From the NCBI RefSeq assembly GCF_023156505.1, contig NZ_JALNMJ010000009.1, positions 124,001-188,000 on the forward strand: a DNA stretch of 64,000 bases, given 5' to 3'. The notes beneath the pieces were generated by a model. That model worked only from the letters and a program-made list of their open reading frames with translations. It had not been told where the DNA came from and made no database searches. Each line of letters begins with the position of its first letter. The first letter of the stretch is position 1. Origin of the DNA: Roseibium sediminicola (GTDB lineage: Bacteria > Pseudomonadota > Alphaproteobacteria > Rhizobiales > Stappiaceae). The position numbers and the translations under genes are program-made. Below are positions 17,700 to 26,922 of the stretch, in pieces.

Positions 17700-18625
17700 T
17701 AAAACTCCGCGTCCGGATCCTGGGCCAGGGTTTCGGCGCAATGAATACGCATCTGTTCGGTCAGTTCGCCGAGGTCGCCTTCCAGCCGTTCGGGGCGGAT
17801 CGGCTTGCCGAAATGCACGTTGAACCTGGCATTCTTCTTGTTGAGCAGCTCATTGAACACGGTCATGTCGCGCAGTTCCGTCGACACCCGGGCCAGGAAA
17901 TAGAACAGGCCGGAATTGCGTCCGCCCATATGCATCGGAATGATCGGTGCCTTGTTCTTTTTTGCCAAAGCCAGCGCGGAGGTCATCCAGGGCCGTTCGG
18001 TCAACTTGCCGTCATGCCAATAGGCGAGGCGCCCCGAGGGGAACAGAACGACCACACGCTCCTTGGAAAAGGCCGCTCTGGCGATCTTCAGCGTTTCCTT
18101 GGATTTTTCCTGGCTCTTGAAGTCGGCGCGCCATTCCACCGGCACGATCATGTCCGCGAGCCGCGGATTGATCCGGATCGCGTCCCGGTTGGCGAAGATC
18201 GAGAGGTCGTCGCGCCGCGGCTTGATGGCGTCGTAGAGCACCACGCCGTCGGCAATGCCCGTCGGATGGTTGGAGACCAGCACCACCGGTCCCGTTGCCG
18301 GCACCCGGTCCAGGCCGAGCGTCGTGACATCCAGCTCCAGCAGATCACTTAGATGGGCAAAGACGTCCAGCGCTTCCATTTGCGCGATCGTGTCGGCCAT
18401 GTCGACGGCGGACTTGTAGCGCAGGATCTTGTGCGCGAACGGCCGGATCAGCGGCCACCACGGACTGGCCATGACCAGCTTGCCGCGTTCGGCGATCAGG
18501 GTGTCGACAATATGCGGGTCGCTGACAAGCTTCTTGGACGCTGCCTGGGGGCGCGTCGGCAAGGTGTCCGTCGTCTGGTCGGTCGTCCGCACAATGCACC
18601 TCTGCCCTTCGGGAACTTGCGTCAC
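17699..18625 (-). CDS. PlsC-type lysophospholipid acyltransferase
   Basis: A 308-residue glycerophospholipid acyltransferase. It has the family block VLVSNHPTGIADGVVLYD (NHPxGxxDG form of the catalytic His-Asp motif, about residues 117-134). It also has RVVVLFPSGRLAYW (block III, normally FPEGT-like) and APIIPMHMGG. It probably acylates lysophospholipid or a related lipid at the inner membrane. The GTG start overlaps the AAGGGA ribosome site closely, so a start further in is possible. The last codons are GAG TTT TAG: the stop is built from the MITE's flanking TA plus its first base, so the original C-terminus may have been longer. Confidence 0.8.
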   Translation of the reverse strand: MTQVPEGQRCIVRTTDQTTDTLPTRPQAASKKLVSDPHIVDTLIAERGKLVMASPWWPLIRPFAHKILRYKSAVDMADTIAQMEALDVFAHLSDLLELDVTTLGLDRVPATGPVVLVSNHPTGIADGVVLYDAIKPRRDDLSIFANRDAIRINPRLADMIVPVEWRADFKSQEKSKETLKIARAAFSKERVVVLFPSGRLAYWHDGKLTERPWMTSALALAKKNKAPIIPMHMGGRNSGLFYFLARVSTELRDMTVFNELLNKKNARFNVHFGKPIRPERLEGDLGELTEQMRIHCAETLAQDPDAEF

Positions 18626-18732
18626 TCCCTTGCATCGTTAGCGAAATCAGCCGCTTGGTGCAAACGATCCTTGCAGAAATTGCCGCGCTAAGGATCGGTC
18701 ATGCCCGGCTAATTATCTGAAAATGCGTAGCT

Positions 18733-19110
18733 TCAACTCCATAGGGAACTGGTGAACAACGCGATCGTTGTCAAGAACGCCGCGAACCAGGCGATCGACC
18801 TTGGCGACGCCCTGTCCGTCAAATAGCAGAACACGTAGACCACCCTGAGCATCACAAAAAGCACGGCCAGCCGATCGATCCAGCCCGGGTCGCCACCCTG
18901 GCTCAAGGCAACAAAAACTGCGACGGCGAAAAAGGGAAACGCCTCGAACCCATTGGCCTGCGCCCATTGCGAGCGCGCGCGAAATCCGTCTCTCCAATAG
19001 GCCGGGTCACGCGGTTTGGCGTTGTTGAAGTCCCGATTGAGCTTGGCGGGCAGGGCCGACAGGATCGGCAGGATCGCAGCGGCAAGAACGCACCACAGGG
19101 CGATGGGCAT
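18733..19110 (-). CDS. MAPEG family membrane protein
   Basis: A 125-residue protein with four predicted helices (about 2-20, 55-70, 78-98, 105-122). The MAPEG signature AKLNRDFNNAKPRDPAYW is followed by RARSQWAQANGFEAFPFFAVAVFVA and DRLAVLFVMLRVVYVFCYL. Bacterial MAPEG proteins are of largely unknown role; eukaryotic members conjugate glutathione. The ATG at 19110 has a strong GGAGGAG site. It is monocistronic or read toward the acyltransferase. Confidence 0.85.
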   Translation of the reverse strand: MPIALWCVLAAAILPILSALPAKLNRDFNNAKPRDPAYWRDGFRARSQWAQANGFEAFPFFAVAVFVALSQGGDPGWIDRLAVLFVMLRVVYVFCYLTDRASPRSIAWFAAFLTTIALFTSSLWS

Positions 19111-19300
19111 GAGGGTCTCCTCCAGGCTGTGTCTCGGCGGGCGCCGGCGCGGCCGGTCACGCCGGTTATATCAACCGTTTTGAAGATATCCTCATGTAAA
19201 TCCGGTCCGGCCCCTTTTTGTCATAAAGTTTTCCCGGTCAGGGGGTACGGGGAGGCCGCCGCTCGGCAAGCGCCGGGACCGGACCAGCCGAATAAGGGAC

Positions 19301-19762
19301 ATGTCCTTGCCGAGAACCACCGTATTGTTCGTTTGCCCGGACAACAGCCTGTTGTCGCCGTTGGCCGAGGCCTATCTCAATGCGCGGGCGGGTGGCCTGA
19401 TGCGGGCCTTTTCCGCCGGCATTGAGCCTGCCAGGACACTCAACCGGCATGTCCGCCGGCTGTTGTCTGCCGCCGGCATCGAGGCCGAGGGCCTGTCACC
19501 CAAATCGATTGACATTTTTTTGATGCCCCATGCCGAAGTGCCCGACAGGGTGATCTACCTGACGGGCCAGGCGCGTGTTGCACTGCCGCCGCACTGGAAG
19601 ATGACCACATCCAGTCACTGGTGGAGCATCACGGAAAACCCGCCTGTTGCCGCAAATTTCGGCGCTTGCGCGGGATATTTCGGCCGGATCGTGGATGCCA
19701 TCGACCGCTTGCTGGAACCGGCGCGAAGCGGCATTGGAGACCCGGCCTGGAAGGTGGCCTAG
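19301..19762 (+). CDS. Low-molecular-weight phosphatase/arsenate reductase fold, degenerate active site
   Basis: A 153-residue protein starting TVLFVCPDNSLLSPLAEAYLNA, clearly the LMW protein-tyrosine-phosphatase P-loop region. The canonical C-x5-R-S is here C12-PDNSL-L18-S, so the phosphate-binding Arg is missing. The second catalytic element, usually DP, reads TENPPVAANFG. The fold is retained, with AFSAGIEPARTLNRHVRRLLSAAGIEAEGL matching the family's second block. It is likely a pseudophosphatase or a binding protein. The start at 19301 follows AAGGGAC. Its neighbours, a MAPEG gene (divergent) and an Omp19-like lipoprotein, give no clue to a partner. Confidence 0.72.
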   Translation: MSLPRTTVLFVCPDNSLLSPLAEAYLNARAGGLMRAFSAGIEPARTLNRHVRRLLSAAGIEAEGLSPKSIDIFLMPHAEVPDRVIYLTGQARVALPPHWKMTTSSHWWSITENPPVAANFGACAGYFGRIVDAIDRLLEPARSGIGDPAWKVA

Positions 19763-19862
19763 CCGGTTCGCCGGCCGCCGATCTTGGAGTTTTTGGATTT
19801 TCGACAAATTGTGGGCTAAGAGATGCTCCCATAATGGGACGATGGTGAGGGATTGATTCGTC

Positions 19863-20387
19863 ATGAAACGCGCGGGAAAATTGGTTTTGGCAGTCGCACT
19901 GGTGGCCGCGGTCGCGGGGTGCCAGCGGTTTTCGAGGGGCCCCAACTACGCGGAGCCGTTACCGGCGACACCGACCACGCCGGTGAATTCCGGCAACCTG
20001 AGCCCGCTGGATCCGAATGCTGCTCTCGGCACTGATCCGAACAATCCGGGGGCGCAGCCCGCCGATCTTGCCAGCAATCCGGTGTCCGCGCCGGCCGACG
20101 CCAAGGAAGTTGGCCGCACGGATCTTCTGGGCGGCTGGAATCTGTCCTCGGCCGGAGACAACTGCAAGGCATTCATGACCCTGACGACCTGGTCGGGCGG
20201 CTACCGGGCAAATACCAGAGGTTGTGCCAATCCTGTCCTGACCGGAATCGCCGCATGGGATCTCAGTGGCAATCAGGTGGTCCTGAAGGACGGCACCGGC
20301 CTGATCGTCGCGCAGCTTTATTCCAGCGCAGCCGGGCAGTTTAACGGCCAAACCTCCACCGGTGCACCGATCTCGCTCTACCGTTAA
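19863..20387 (+). CDS. Omp19-like lipoprotein, AprI/Inh protease-inhibitor domain
   Basis: A 174-residue lipoprotein. The signal ends VALVAAVAGC, a lipobox with the acylated Cys at about 20. A Pro/Asn-rich linker runs to about 80, and the C-terminal 90 residues form an Inh-type beta barrel: LLGGWNLSSAGDNCKAFMTL, TRGCANPVLTGIAAWDLSGNQVVL, LIVAQLYSSAAGQFNGQT. The ending closely resembles what I recall of Brucella Omp19, a surface lipoprotein that inhibits host proteases. The two Cys of the domain probably form the conserved disulfide. It has its own promoter space and no operon partner upstream. Confidence 0.8.
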   Translation: MKRAGKLVLAVALVAAVAGCQRFSRGPNYAEPLPATPTTPVNSGNLSPLDPNAALGTDPNNPGAQPADLASNPVSAPADAKEVGRTDLLGGWNLSSAGDNCKAFMTLTTWSGGYRANTRGCANPVLTGIAAWDLSGNQVVLKDGTGLIVAQLYSSAAGQFNGQTSTGAPISLYR

Positions 20388-20461
20388 ACGGCCTCCGTAT
20401 TTTTGCTGGACACGACACGTTATAGGTGTATATTTGCATGGCTACCGGAAAGGCTGTGCAA

Positions 20462-21244
20462 ATGTCAAAGTATGAACCATTGCGGGAACATCTGGCGAGG
20501 CGTGACGATGTCGTCTGGGCTGCCAAGCTGAACGAAGTGGAAGCAATCATCGGATCCTCGCTTCCCAAAAGCGCCCGGGAACACCGGACGTGGTGGGCGA
20601 ATTCCGGCGGCAGCCTCGTGCATCAGAACGCCTGGCTCGATGCCGGTTGGCGCGTGGAACGCACCGATCTGATGCGTGACGTCATCGTTTTCCGCCGCCT
20701 GCGCATCGGCGGGACTGCGGCAGCCGGCGCAAGCCGGGTGGACCGGACGGCCAGAAACCCTCAAAAGGCCGCCGAGAAACGCCTTGCCAAGGAAATGGCG
20801 GCCCTGCGTCAGCCGGCGACGGTTACGCTTCGGTCCGAATGGACTCCGCTTGGCGACGTCCAGCGCACGCCCTGTTCCAGCAGCGCCATTCCCCGGGAAG
20901 GCGGCGTGTTGCGCTTTGCCGCCATGAATGGGGACGAGGTCGTGACCGTGATTGTCGCGACCCTTTCCGTCCACCAGGCCTACCGGAGCCTGCGCATGGA
21001 AATGAAGGGGCTCGACAACGACACGGGCAGCCAGATTGGCCGGGATCTCTGCGAAAAGACCGAAATCGATCCCAAATCGCCGGTCGAGTGCGATGTGGTC
21101 AAATCCGGAAATGCCTGGTTGTTGACCGACGGCCGTGGCCGCAAGGCCAATCTGGACGACCAGTCCGAATGCTATCTTGTTGCTCAGCTTCTGTTTCTTC
21201 AGGAGGTACAGAGCGGCCGCAAGGCGACCTTGCTGCTGCGTTAG
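20462..21244 (+). CDS. Hypothetical protein with an N-terminal DUF7662-like domain
   Basis: A 260-residue protein. The N-terminal 75 residues carry a compact pattern LREHLARRDDVVWAAKLNEVEAIIG, then LPKSAREHRTWWANS and AWLDAGWRVERTDL, ending in VIFRR-like VIVFRRLRI. This is the pattern I associate with DUF7662, found in many small orphan proteins. A basic linker follows (about 90-115). The C-terminal half (about 120-260) has conserved-looking cysteines (CSSSAIP, LCEKTEI, VECDVV, SECYLV) and is not recognised. ATG 20462 (MSKYEPL) has AAAGG nearby; ATG 20438 would add eight residues. It ends before a strong terminator. Confidence 0.6.
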   Translation: MSKYEPLREHLARRDDVVWAAKLNEVEAIIGSSLPKSAREHRTWWANSGGSLVHQNAWLDAGWRVERTDLMRDVIVFRRLRIGGTAAAGASRVDRTARNPQKAAEKRLAKEMAALRQPATVTLRSEWTPLGDVQRTPCSSSAIPREGGVLRFAAMNGDEVVTVIVATLSVHQAYRSLRMEMKGLDNDTGSQIGRDLCEKTEIDPKSPVECDVVKSGNAWLLTDGRGRKANLDDQSECYLVAQLLFLQEVQSGRKATLLLR

Positions 21245-21325
21245 AGGAATGTGCCAGCCGCCCGGAGCGGCCGGCCGTTTCGGAATCTGGTTCCTCCCGC
21301 ACGGGGTAAGCCCTCCCGTGCCCGG

Positions 21326-21365
21326 CACCCGCAGCGCTCCCACCAGGCTGCGGGTGTTTGGTTTT
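21326..21365 (+). terminator. Rho-independent terminator after the DUF7662-like gene
   Basis: CACCCGCAGC and GCTGCGGGTG form a perfect 10-bp stem around an 11-base loop, followed by TTTGGTTTT, 82 bp after the stop. Confidence 0.85.
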
Positions 21366-21707
21366 AAGACGCAAGTTTCAATACCGTCAGCCGCCACCAA
21401 AGGCGGCCTGTCGCCGGGCGGTTGGCCTCTCCCGTGTCGCGCTCCCCACCTGGCGTGGAATTGGTCCGGACGCTGAAGCGCCGGCGCCGGTGCCGGCCAC
21501 AGGGTCCGGTCTGGGCCATACGCAATTCGTATAAGTGCTGTTCCCCGAAATCCATATTTTTCAATCGGTTAAAATGAATTTCCGTGACTCTCTGTGTCAA
21601 AATCATTGCAGTTCGTGACTTGCATCTGCGACGTTTTGACCTTAAGCCCCCGCCAAGATCACGTCCACGACCCCATGAAGTCTCATGGAGGGAGCAGCCC
21701 CTTGAAG
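21366..21707. other. Non-coding spacer before zapE
   Basis: 342 bp with no convincing gene on either strand. It has short GC-rich inverted stretches (for example around GCGCCGGCGCCGG, near 21477-21490) and then a lower-GC part (about 21530-21600) that could hold the zapE promoter. No repeat-family copy was seen. Confidence 0.5.
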
Positions 21708-22865
21708 ATGGAACTGCCGGTCAACCGCGCGCTGAACGCCCGTTACGACGCCCTGGTTGCGTCCGGTGAGATATCGGAAGACCCTGTTCAGCGGGAGGCG
21801 GTGCGCCAGCTCGATCTCCTCAACACCCGCCTTGCCGAAACGCGGCTCGCTTCCAAGAAAAGTTCGCTTGGCTGGCTGTTCGCCAACAAGAAGAACCAGC
21901 TGTGGGCCTCCGTTCAGGGTCTTTACATGTGGGGTGGGGTCGGGCGTGGCAAGACCATGCTGATGGACCTCTTTTTCGAGGTCACGGTCATCCGCCGCAA
22001 ACGCCGGGTCCATTTCCACGAATTCATGACTGATGTGCATGAGCGCATCCACCAGCACCGCCAGGCTCACAAACGCGGCGAGGTCAAGGGCGACGATCCG
22101 ATCCCGCCGGTGGCCGGTCAGATCGCCGACGAAACCCGGCTGCTTCTGTTCGACGAGTTCTCGGTCACCGACATAGCCGACGCCATGATCCTGGGGCGGC
22201 TGTTCACCCAGCTGTTCGAGCGTGGTGTCATCGTCGTCGCCACGTCCAACGTCGAGCCGTCGAAGCTCTACAAGGACGGTCTGAACCGGCAGTTGTTCAT
22301 GCCTTTCGTCGAGATGCTGAAATCCAGGGTCGAGATCCTGCATCTGGATTCTCCGACCGACTACCGGCTTGAGAAGCTGGCCGGCGCGCCGGTCTATGTC
22401 ACGCCGCTCGGCGAGGCCGCAACCGCGCAGATGGACGATCTCTTCGCGAGACTGACCCACAACATGACGCCCCACGCCGAAGAGCTGGAGAACAAGGGCC
22501 GCAAGATCCCGGTGCCGGTTGTTGCCTCGGGCGCTGCGCGTTTCACCTTTGACGATCTCTGCATGCAGCCGCTGGGGGCAAGCGACTATCTGCGCATCGC
22601 CCATGCCTATGGCACGGTCTTCATCGACAATGTTCCGGTCCTGTCGAAGGCAAGACGCAACGAGGCCAAGCGCTTCATCAACCTGATCGACACGCTTTAC
22701 GATAACGGCATCAAGCTTGTTGTCTCCGCGGAGGCGGAGCCGCAGGATCTTTATGTCGGCGAGGACGGCACCGAAGCCTTCGAATTCGACCGCACGGCCT
22801 CGCGGTTGATCGAGATGCGGTCCGAGGCGTACCTTGCGGGAGAAAGACGGCAGGTGCACGCATAG
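21708..22865 (+). CDS. zapE: AFG1/ZapE family cell-division ATPase
   Basis: A 385-residue P-loop ATPase. GLYMWGGVGRGKTMLMDLFF is Walker A, RLLLFDEFSVTDIADAMIL is Walker B, and VIVVATSNVEPSKLYKDGLNRQLFMPF is the sensor and family signature. ZapE/AFG1 proteins act at the Z-ring or in membrane-protein quality control. The gene precedes mdh, a neighbour it keeps in many alphaproteobacteria. I start at ATG 21708 (MELPVNRALNARYDALV), with GGAGGGAG about a dozen bases upstream. An ATG at 21675 and a longer frame from 21594 are possible but less like relatives. Confidence 0.88.
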   Translation: MELPVNRALNARYDALVASGEISEDPVQREAVRQLDLLNTRLAETRLASKKSSLGWLFANKKNQLWASVQGLYMWGGVGRGKTMLMDLFFEVTVIRRKRRVHFHEFMTDVHERIHQHRQAHKRGEVKGDDPIPPVAGQIADETRLLLFDEFSVTDIADAMILGRLFTQLFERGVIVVATSNVEPSKLYKDGLNRQLFMPFVEMLKSRVEILHLDSPTDYRLEKLAGAPVYVTPLGEAATAQMDDLFARLTHNMTPHAEELENKGRKIPVPVVASGAARFTFDDLCMQPLGASDYLRIAHAYGTVFIDNVPVLSKARRNEAKRFINLIDTLYDNGIKLVVSAEAEPQDLYVGEDGTEAFEFDRTASRLIEMRSEAYLAGERRQVHA

Positions 22866-23023
22866 GTCTGCATTCCCTATAGGGGAATTATGCAGGCGGG
22901 AAGAAATGAGAAATTTTGCCCGGGATTGCGCAATAATCTTTTGGCGAGGTTGCGCGCCCGCGGCAAAGGGAGTAGTGCCAACCTCAGTCATCAGAGGATG
23001 GCATAGAGTTCCATCTTACGTAA

Positions 23024-24001
<978 letters not shown>

Positions 24002-24024
24002 CGCGCCTGCAAGAGTATAAGCGG

Positions 24025-24050
24025 CCGTCCTTCATGTTTTAGAAGGACGG
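24025..24050 (+). promoter_or_regulatory. Intercistronic stem-loop between mdh and sucC
   Basis: CCGTCCTTC and GAAGGACGG form a perfect 9-bp stem around an 8-base loop, 23 bp after the mdh stop and 22 bp before the sucC ATG. There is no T-run after it (TCCTCC follows), so it looks more like a processing or stability element, or a partial terminator, than a full stop. Confidence 0.5.
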
Positions 24051-24072
24051 TCCTCCGACCAGGGGGAACCAC

Positions 24073-25266
24073 ATGAACATTCATGAATACCAGGCCAAGG
24101 CGGTGCTGAAGGAATTCGGTGCTCCGGTGGCCGAAGGCGTCGCCATTTTCTCGGCCGACGAAGCCGAGGCAGCAGCCAAGAAACTTCCCGGACCGCTTTG
24201 GGTGGTCAAGACCCAGATCCATGCCGGCGGCCGCGGCAAGGGCAAGTTCAAGGAACTGCCCGAAGACGCCAAGGGCGGTGTCCGCCTCGCCTTCTCGCTG
24301 GACGAAGTCACCGCGCATGCCAAGGAAATGCTCGGCAACACGCTGGTCACCAAGCAGACCGGCCCGGCCGGCAAGGTGGTCAACCGTCTCTACATCGAAG
24401 ACGGCGCCGACATCGAGCGCGAACTCTATCTCTCCATCCTGGTCGACCGCACCGTCGGCCGTCCGGCTTTCGTGGTGTCCACCGAAGGCGGCATGGACAT
24501 CGAGGCGGTTGCCGAAGAGACGCCTGAGAAAATCATCACCCTTCCGATCGACCCGGAAACCGGTGTCACCGGGGCAGACGCCGGCAAGCTCTGCGACGCT
24601 CTGGAACTGTCCGGCGCGGCCCGCGAAGACGGCATGAAACTGTTCCCGATCCTGCACAAGGCCTTCGTCGAGAAGGACATGAGCCTTCTGGAAGTGAACC
24701 CGCTGATCGTCATGAAGGACGGCCGTCTGCGCGTCCTCGACGCCAAGGTCTCCTTTGACGGCAACGCGCTGTTCCGTCATCCGGACATCATGGAACTGCG
24801 CGACGTCACCGAGGAAGACGCGAAGGAAATCGAGGCGTCCAAGCACGACCTCGCCTATGTCGCGCTCGACGGCGACATCGGCTGCATGGTCAATGGCGCC
24901 GGCCTTGCCATGGCGACCATGGACATCATCAAGCTCTACGGCGCCGAGCCGGCCAACTTCCTCGATGTTGGCGGTGGCGCTTCCAAGGAGAAGGTGACGG
25001 CCGCGTTCAAGATCATCACCTCCGATCCGAACGTGAAGGGCATCCTGGTCAACATCTTCGGCGGCATCATGCGCTGCGACGTGATCGCGGAAGGCGTGGT
25101 CGCGGCCGTCAAGGAAGTCGGCCTGCAGGTTCCGCTCGTTGTGCGCCTGGAAGGAACCAACGTGGAGCTCGGCAAGACGATCATCAACGAAAGCGGTCTC
25201 AACGTGATCGCCGCCGATGATCTCGACGACGCCGCCCAGAAAATCGTGAAAGCTGTGAAGGGCTGA
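24073..25266 (+). CDS. sucC: Succinyl-CoA synthetase beta subunit
   Basis: A 397-residue ADP-forming subunit. It starts [19 protein letters not shown], the standard N-terminus, with the ATP-grasp segment [18 protein letters not shown] and the succinate-side [17 protein letters not shown]. With SucD it makes succinate and ATP from succinyl-CoA. AGGGGGAACC precedes the ATG. In relatives sucD follows directly, but here a small secreted protein gene begins 5 bp after the stop. Confidence 0.97.
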   Translation: MNIHEYQAKAVLKEFGAPVAEGVAIFSADEAEAAAKKLPGPLWVVKTQIHAGGRGKGKFKELPEDAKGGVRLAFSLDEVTAHAKEMLGNTLVTKQTGPAGKVVNRLYIEDGADIERELYLSILVDRTVGRPAFVVSTEGGMDIEAVAEETPEKIITLPIDPETGVTGADAGKLCDALELSGAAREDGMKLFPILHKAFVEKDMSLLEVNPLIVMKDGRLRVLDAKVSFDGNALFRHPDIMELRDVTEEDAKEIEASKHDLAYVALDGDIGCMVNGAGLAMATMDIIKLYGAEPANFLDVGGGASKEKVTAAFKIITSDPNVKGILVNIFGGIMRCDVIAEGVVAAVKEVGLQVPLVVRLEGTNVELGKTIINESGLNVIAADDLDDAAQKIVKAVKG

Positions 25267-25271
25267 TCTGG

Positions 25272-25775
25272 ATGCGAGCGTGGACCCAACTCCTGGCGGT
25301 AACGGTCGTTGCATTGAGCTTCCTGAGTGAAGCGGCCTTTGCAGCGGACCCGGGTTCGCGCTCGTGGATCAATAAACGAGTTAACTTCTGGGAACACGTT
25401 TGCCTGGGGCCAGTGTTAAGCGGCAAGTCCTTTGAGACAGCGTCCAGGAAAGCCGGGTTCAGTCGGAATCCTGACGGCACTTTCAGTTACAAGAAGACTG
25501 AGATTGTAGCGTCAATGAGAGGTTCCGGAGCCAAATGTGAATGTCGTTTCACCTTTGGTTCGACCAAGCCGAACAAGGCTGCAACCAGCCTCATTCAGAG
25601 GACGGTACGGGTCGCTGGCGGCAAATTTACACCTGACGAAAGTCCTCAATCTGTTGGAAGCATCCGAATTGGCAAAACCCGGGCAGTCGTTCGCGTTTTC
25701 AAATTTCGGAACTTCGATGCGGATTGGGTAGGTGCGACGATTACCGGGACAGCTGCTTGCGCGGCCAAAATTTAG
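25272..25775 (+). CDS. Small exported protein inserted between sucC and sucD
   Basis: A 167-residue protein of unknown function. [24 protein letters not shown] is a signal peptide, with cleavage after AAFA. The mature part is basic and beta-rich with four Cys ([19 protein letters not shown]), compatible with disulfides in the periplasm. It shows no family I recognise. It starts 5 bp after sucC and ends 30 bp before sucD, on the same strand, with only a weak ribosome site. Its base composition is visibly less GC-rich than the flanking suc genes, which fits a later arrival into the operon. Confidence 0.68.
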   Translation: MRAWTQLLAVTVVALSFLSEAAFAADPGSRSWINKRVNFWEHVCLGPVLSGKSFETASRKAGFSRNPDGTFSYKKTEIVASMRGSGAKCECRFTFGSTKPNKAATSLIQRTVRVAGGKFTPDESPQSVGSIRIGKTRAVVRVFKFRNFDADWVGATITGTAACAAKI

Positions 25776-25805
25776 CGACGAACACAACTGAGGAACTTCA
25801 AAAAG

Positions 25806-26711
25806 ATGTCCATCCTCGTCAACAGAGACACGAAAATCATCGTTCAGGGCCTGACCGGCAAGACCGGCACGTTCCACACGGAACAGGCGCTGGAATATTA
25901 CGGCACCAAGATGGTTGCCGGCGTTCACCCGAAAAAGGGTGGCGAAACCTGGGGCAGCGTTGAAGGCTCCGCCCAGCTGCCGATCTATGCATCGGTCGGC
26001 GAAGCCAAGGAGGCCACCGGCGCCGACGCTTCCGTGATCTACGTTCCGCCGGCAGGCGCGGGCGCAGCGATCATCGAGGCGATCGAGGCGGAGATCCCGT
26101 TCATCGTCTGCATCACCGAGGGCATCCCGGTCGCCGACATGGTCAAGGTCAAGGCCAAGCTGGACAAGTCCAAGTCGCGCCTGCTCGGCCCGAACTGCCC
26201 GGGCATCCTGACCCCGGAAGAGTGCAAGATCGGCATCATGCCGGGCTCGATCTTCAAGAAGGGCTCCGTTGGCGTCGTCTCCCGCTCCGGCACGCTGACC
26301 TATGAGGCGGTCTTCCAGACCACCAATGCCGGCCTTGGCCAGACCACGGCCGTCGGCATCGGCGGCGACCCGGTCAAGGGCACCGAGTTCATCGACGTCC
26401 TGGAAATGTTCCTGGCCGACGACGAGACCCAGTCGATCATCATGATCGGCGAGATCGGCGGTTCCGCCGAGGAAGAGGCCGCGCAGTTCCTGAAGGACGA
26501 GGCCAAGAAGGGCCGCAAGAAGCCGATGGCCGGTTTCATCGCGGGCCGTACCGCCCCTCCGGGCCGCACCATGGGCCATGCCGGTGCCGTGATCTCCGGC
26601 GGCAAGGGCGGCGCGGAAGACAAGATCGCCGCCATGGAAGAGGCCGGCATCAAGGTGTCGCCGTCTCCGGCGAAGCTCGGCGAGACCCTTCTCGAGGTCT
26701 TGAAGGGCTAA
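25806..26711 (+). CDS. sucD: Succinyl-CoA synthetase alpha subunit
   Basis: A 301-residue subunit that is phosphorylated on a His during catalysis. The N-terminus [28 protein letters not shown], the CoA loop, and [21 protein letters not shown], which carries the active-site His, are intact. GAGGAACTTC lies before the ATG. It forms a heterodimer with SucC despite the gene placed between them. A 211-bp spacer separates it from sucA. Confidence 0.97.
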   Translation: MSILVNRDTKIIVQGLTGKTGTFHTEQALEYYGTKMVAGVHPKKGGETWGSVEGSAQLPIYASVGEAKEATGADASVIYVPPAGAGAAIIEAIEAEIPFIVCITEGIPVADMVKVKAKLDKSKSRLLGPNCPGILTPEECKIGIMPGSIFKKGSVGVVSRSGTLTYEAVFQTTNAGLGQTTAVGIGGDPVKGTEFIDVLEMFLADDETQSIIMIGEIGGSAEEEAAQFLKDEAKKGRKKPMAGFIAGRTAPPGRTMGHAGAVISGGKGGAEDKIAAMEEAGIKVSPSPAKLGETLLEVLKG

Positions 26712-26897
26712 AAACCTGGATTATGTGTGGCGGGAAGCGGAAACTGTTTACGTTTCCCGCTGCATGGTGAAAGGTGGGTTGCGGCGCTGAGTGTGCCGCA
26801 CCCAATATTCGAGGGGCTGGTGAGACGGGGCAACCTGCCACTGGTCATGTTAGGGAACCGGCCGCGGGTCATATTTTCGGCCCGCCAAACAAAAAGG

Positions 26898-26914
26898 GCG
26901 GAGCAGCCCTCCGC
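26898..26914 (+). promoter_or_regulatory. Hairpin beside the sucA ribosome site
   Basis: GCGGAG-CAGCC-CTCCGC forms a 6-bp stem that ends four bases before the AAAGGAC ribosome site of sucA. It could modulate initiation. The 26712-26922 spacer also contains an imperfect GCGGGAAgCG/CGTTTCCCGC dyad just after sucD. Confidence 0.35.
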
Positions 26915-26922
26915 TAAAGGAC

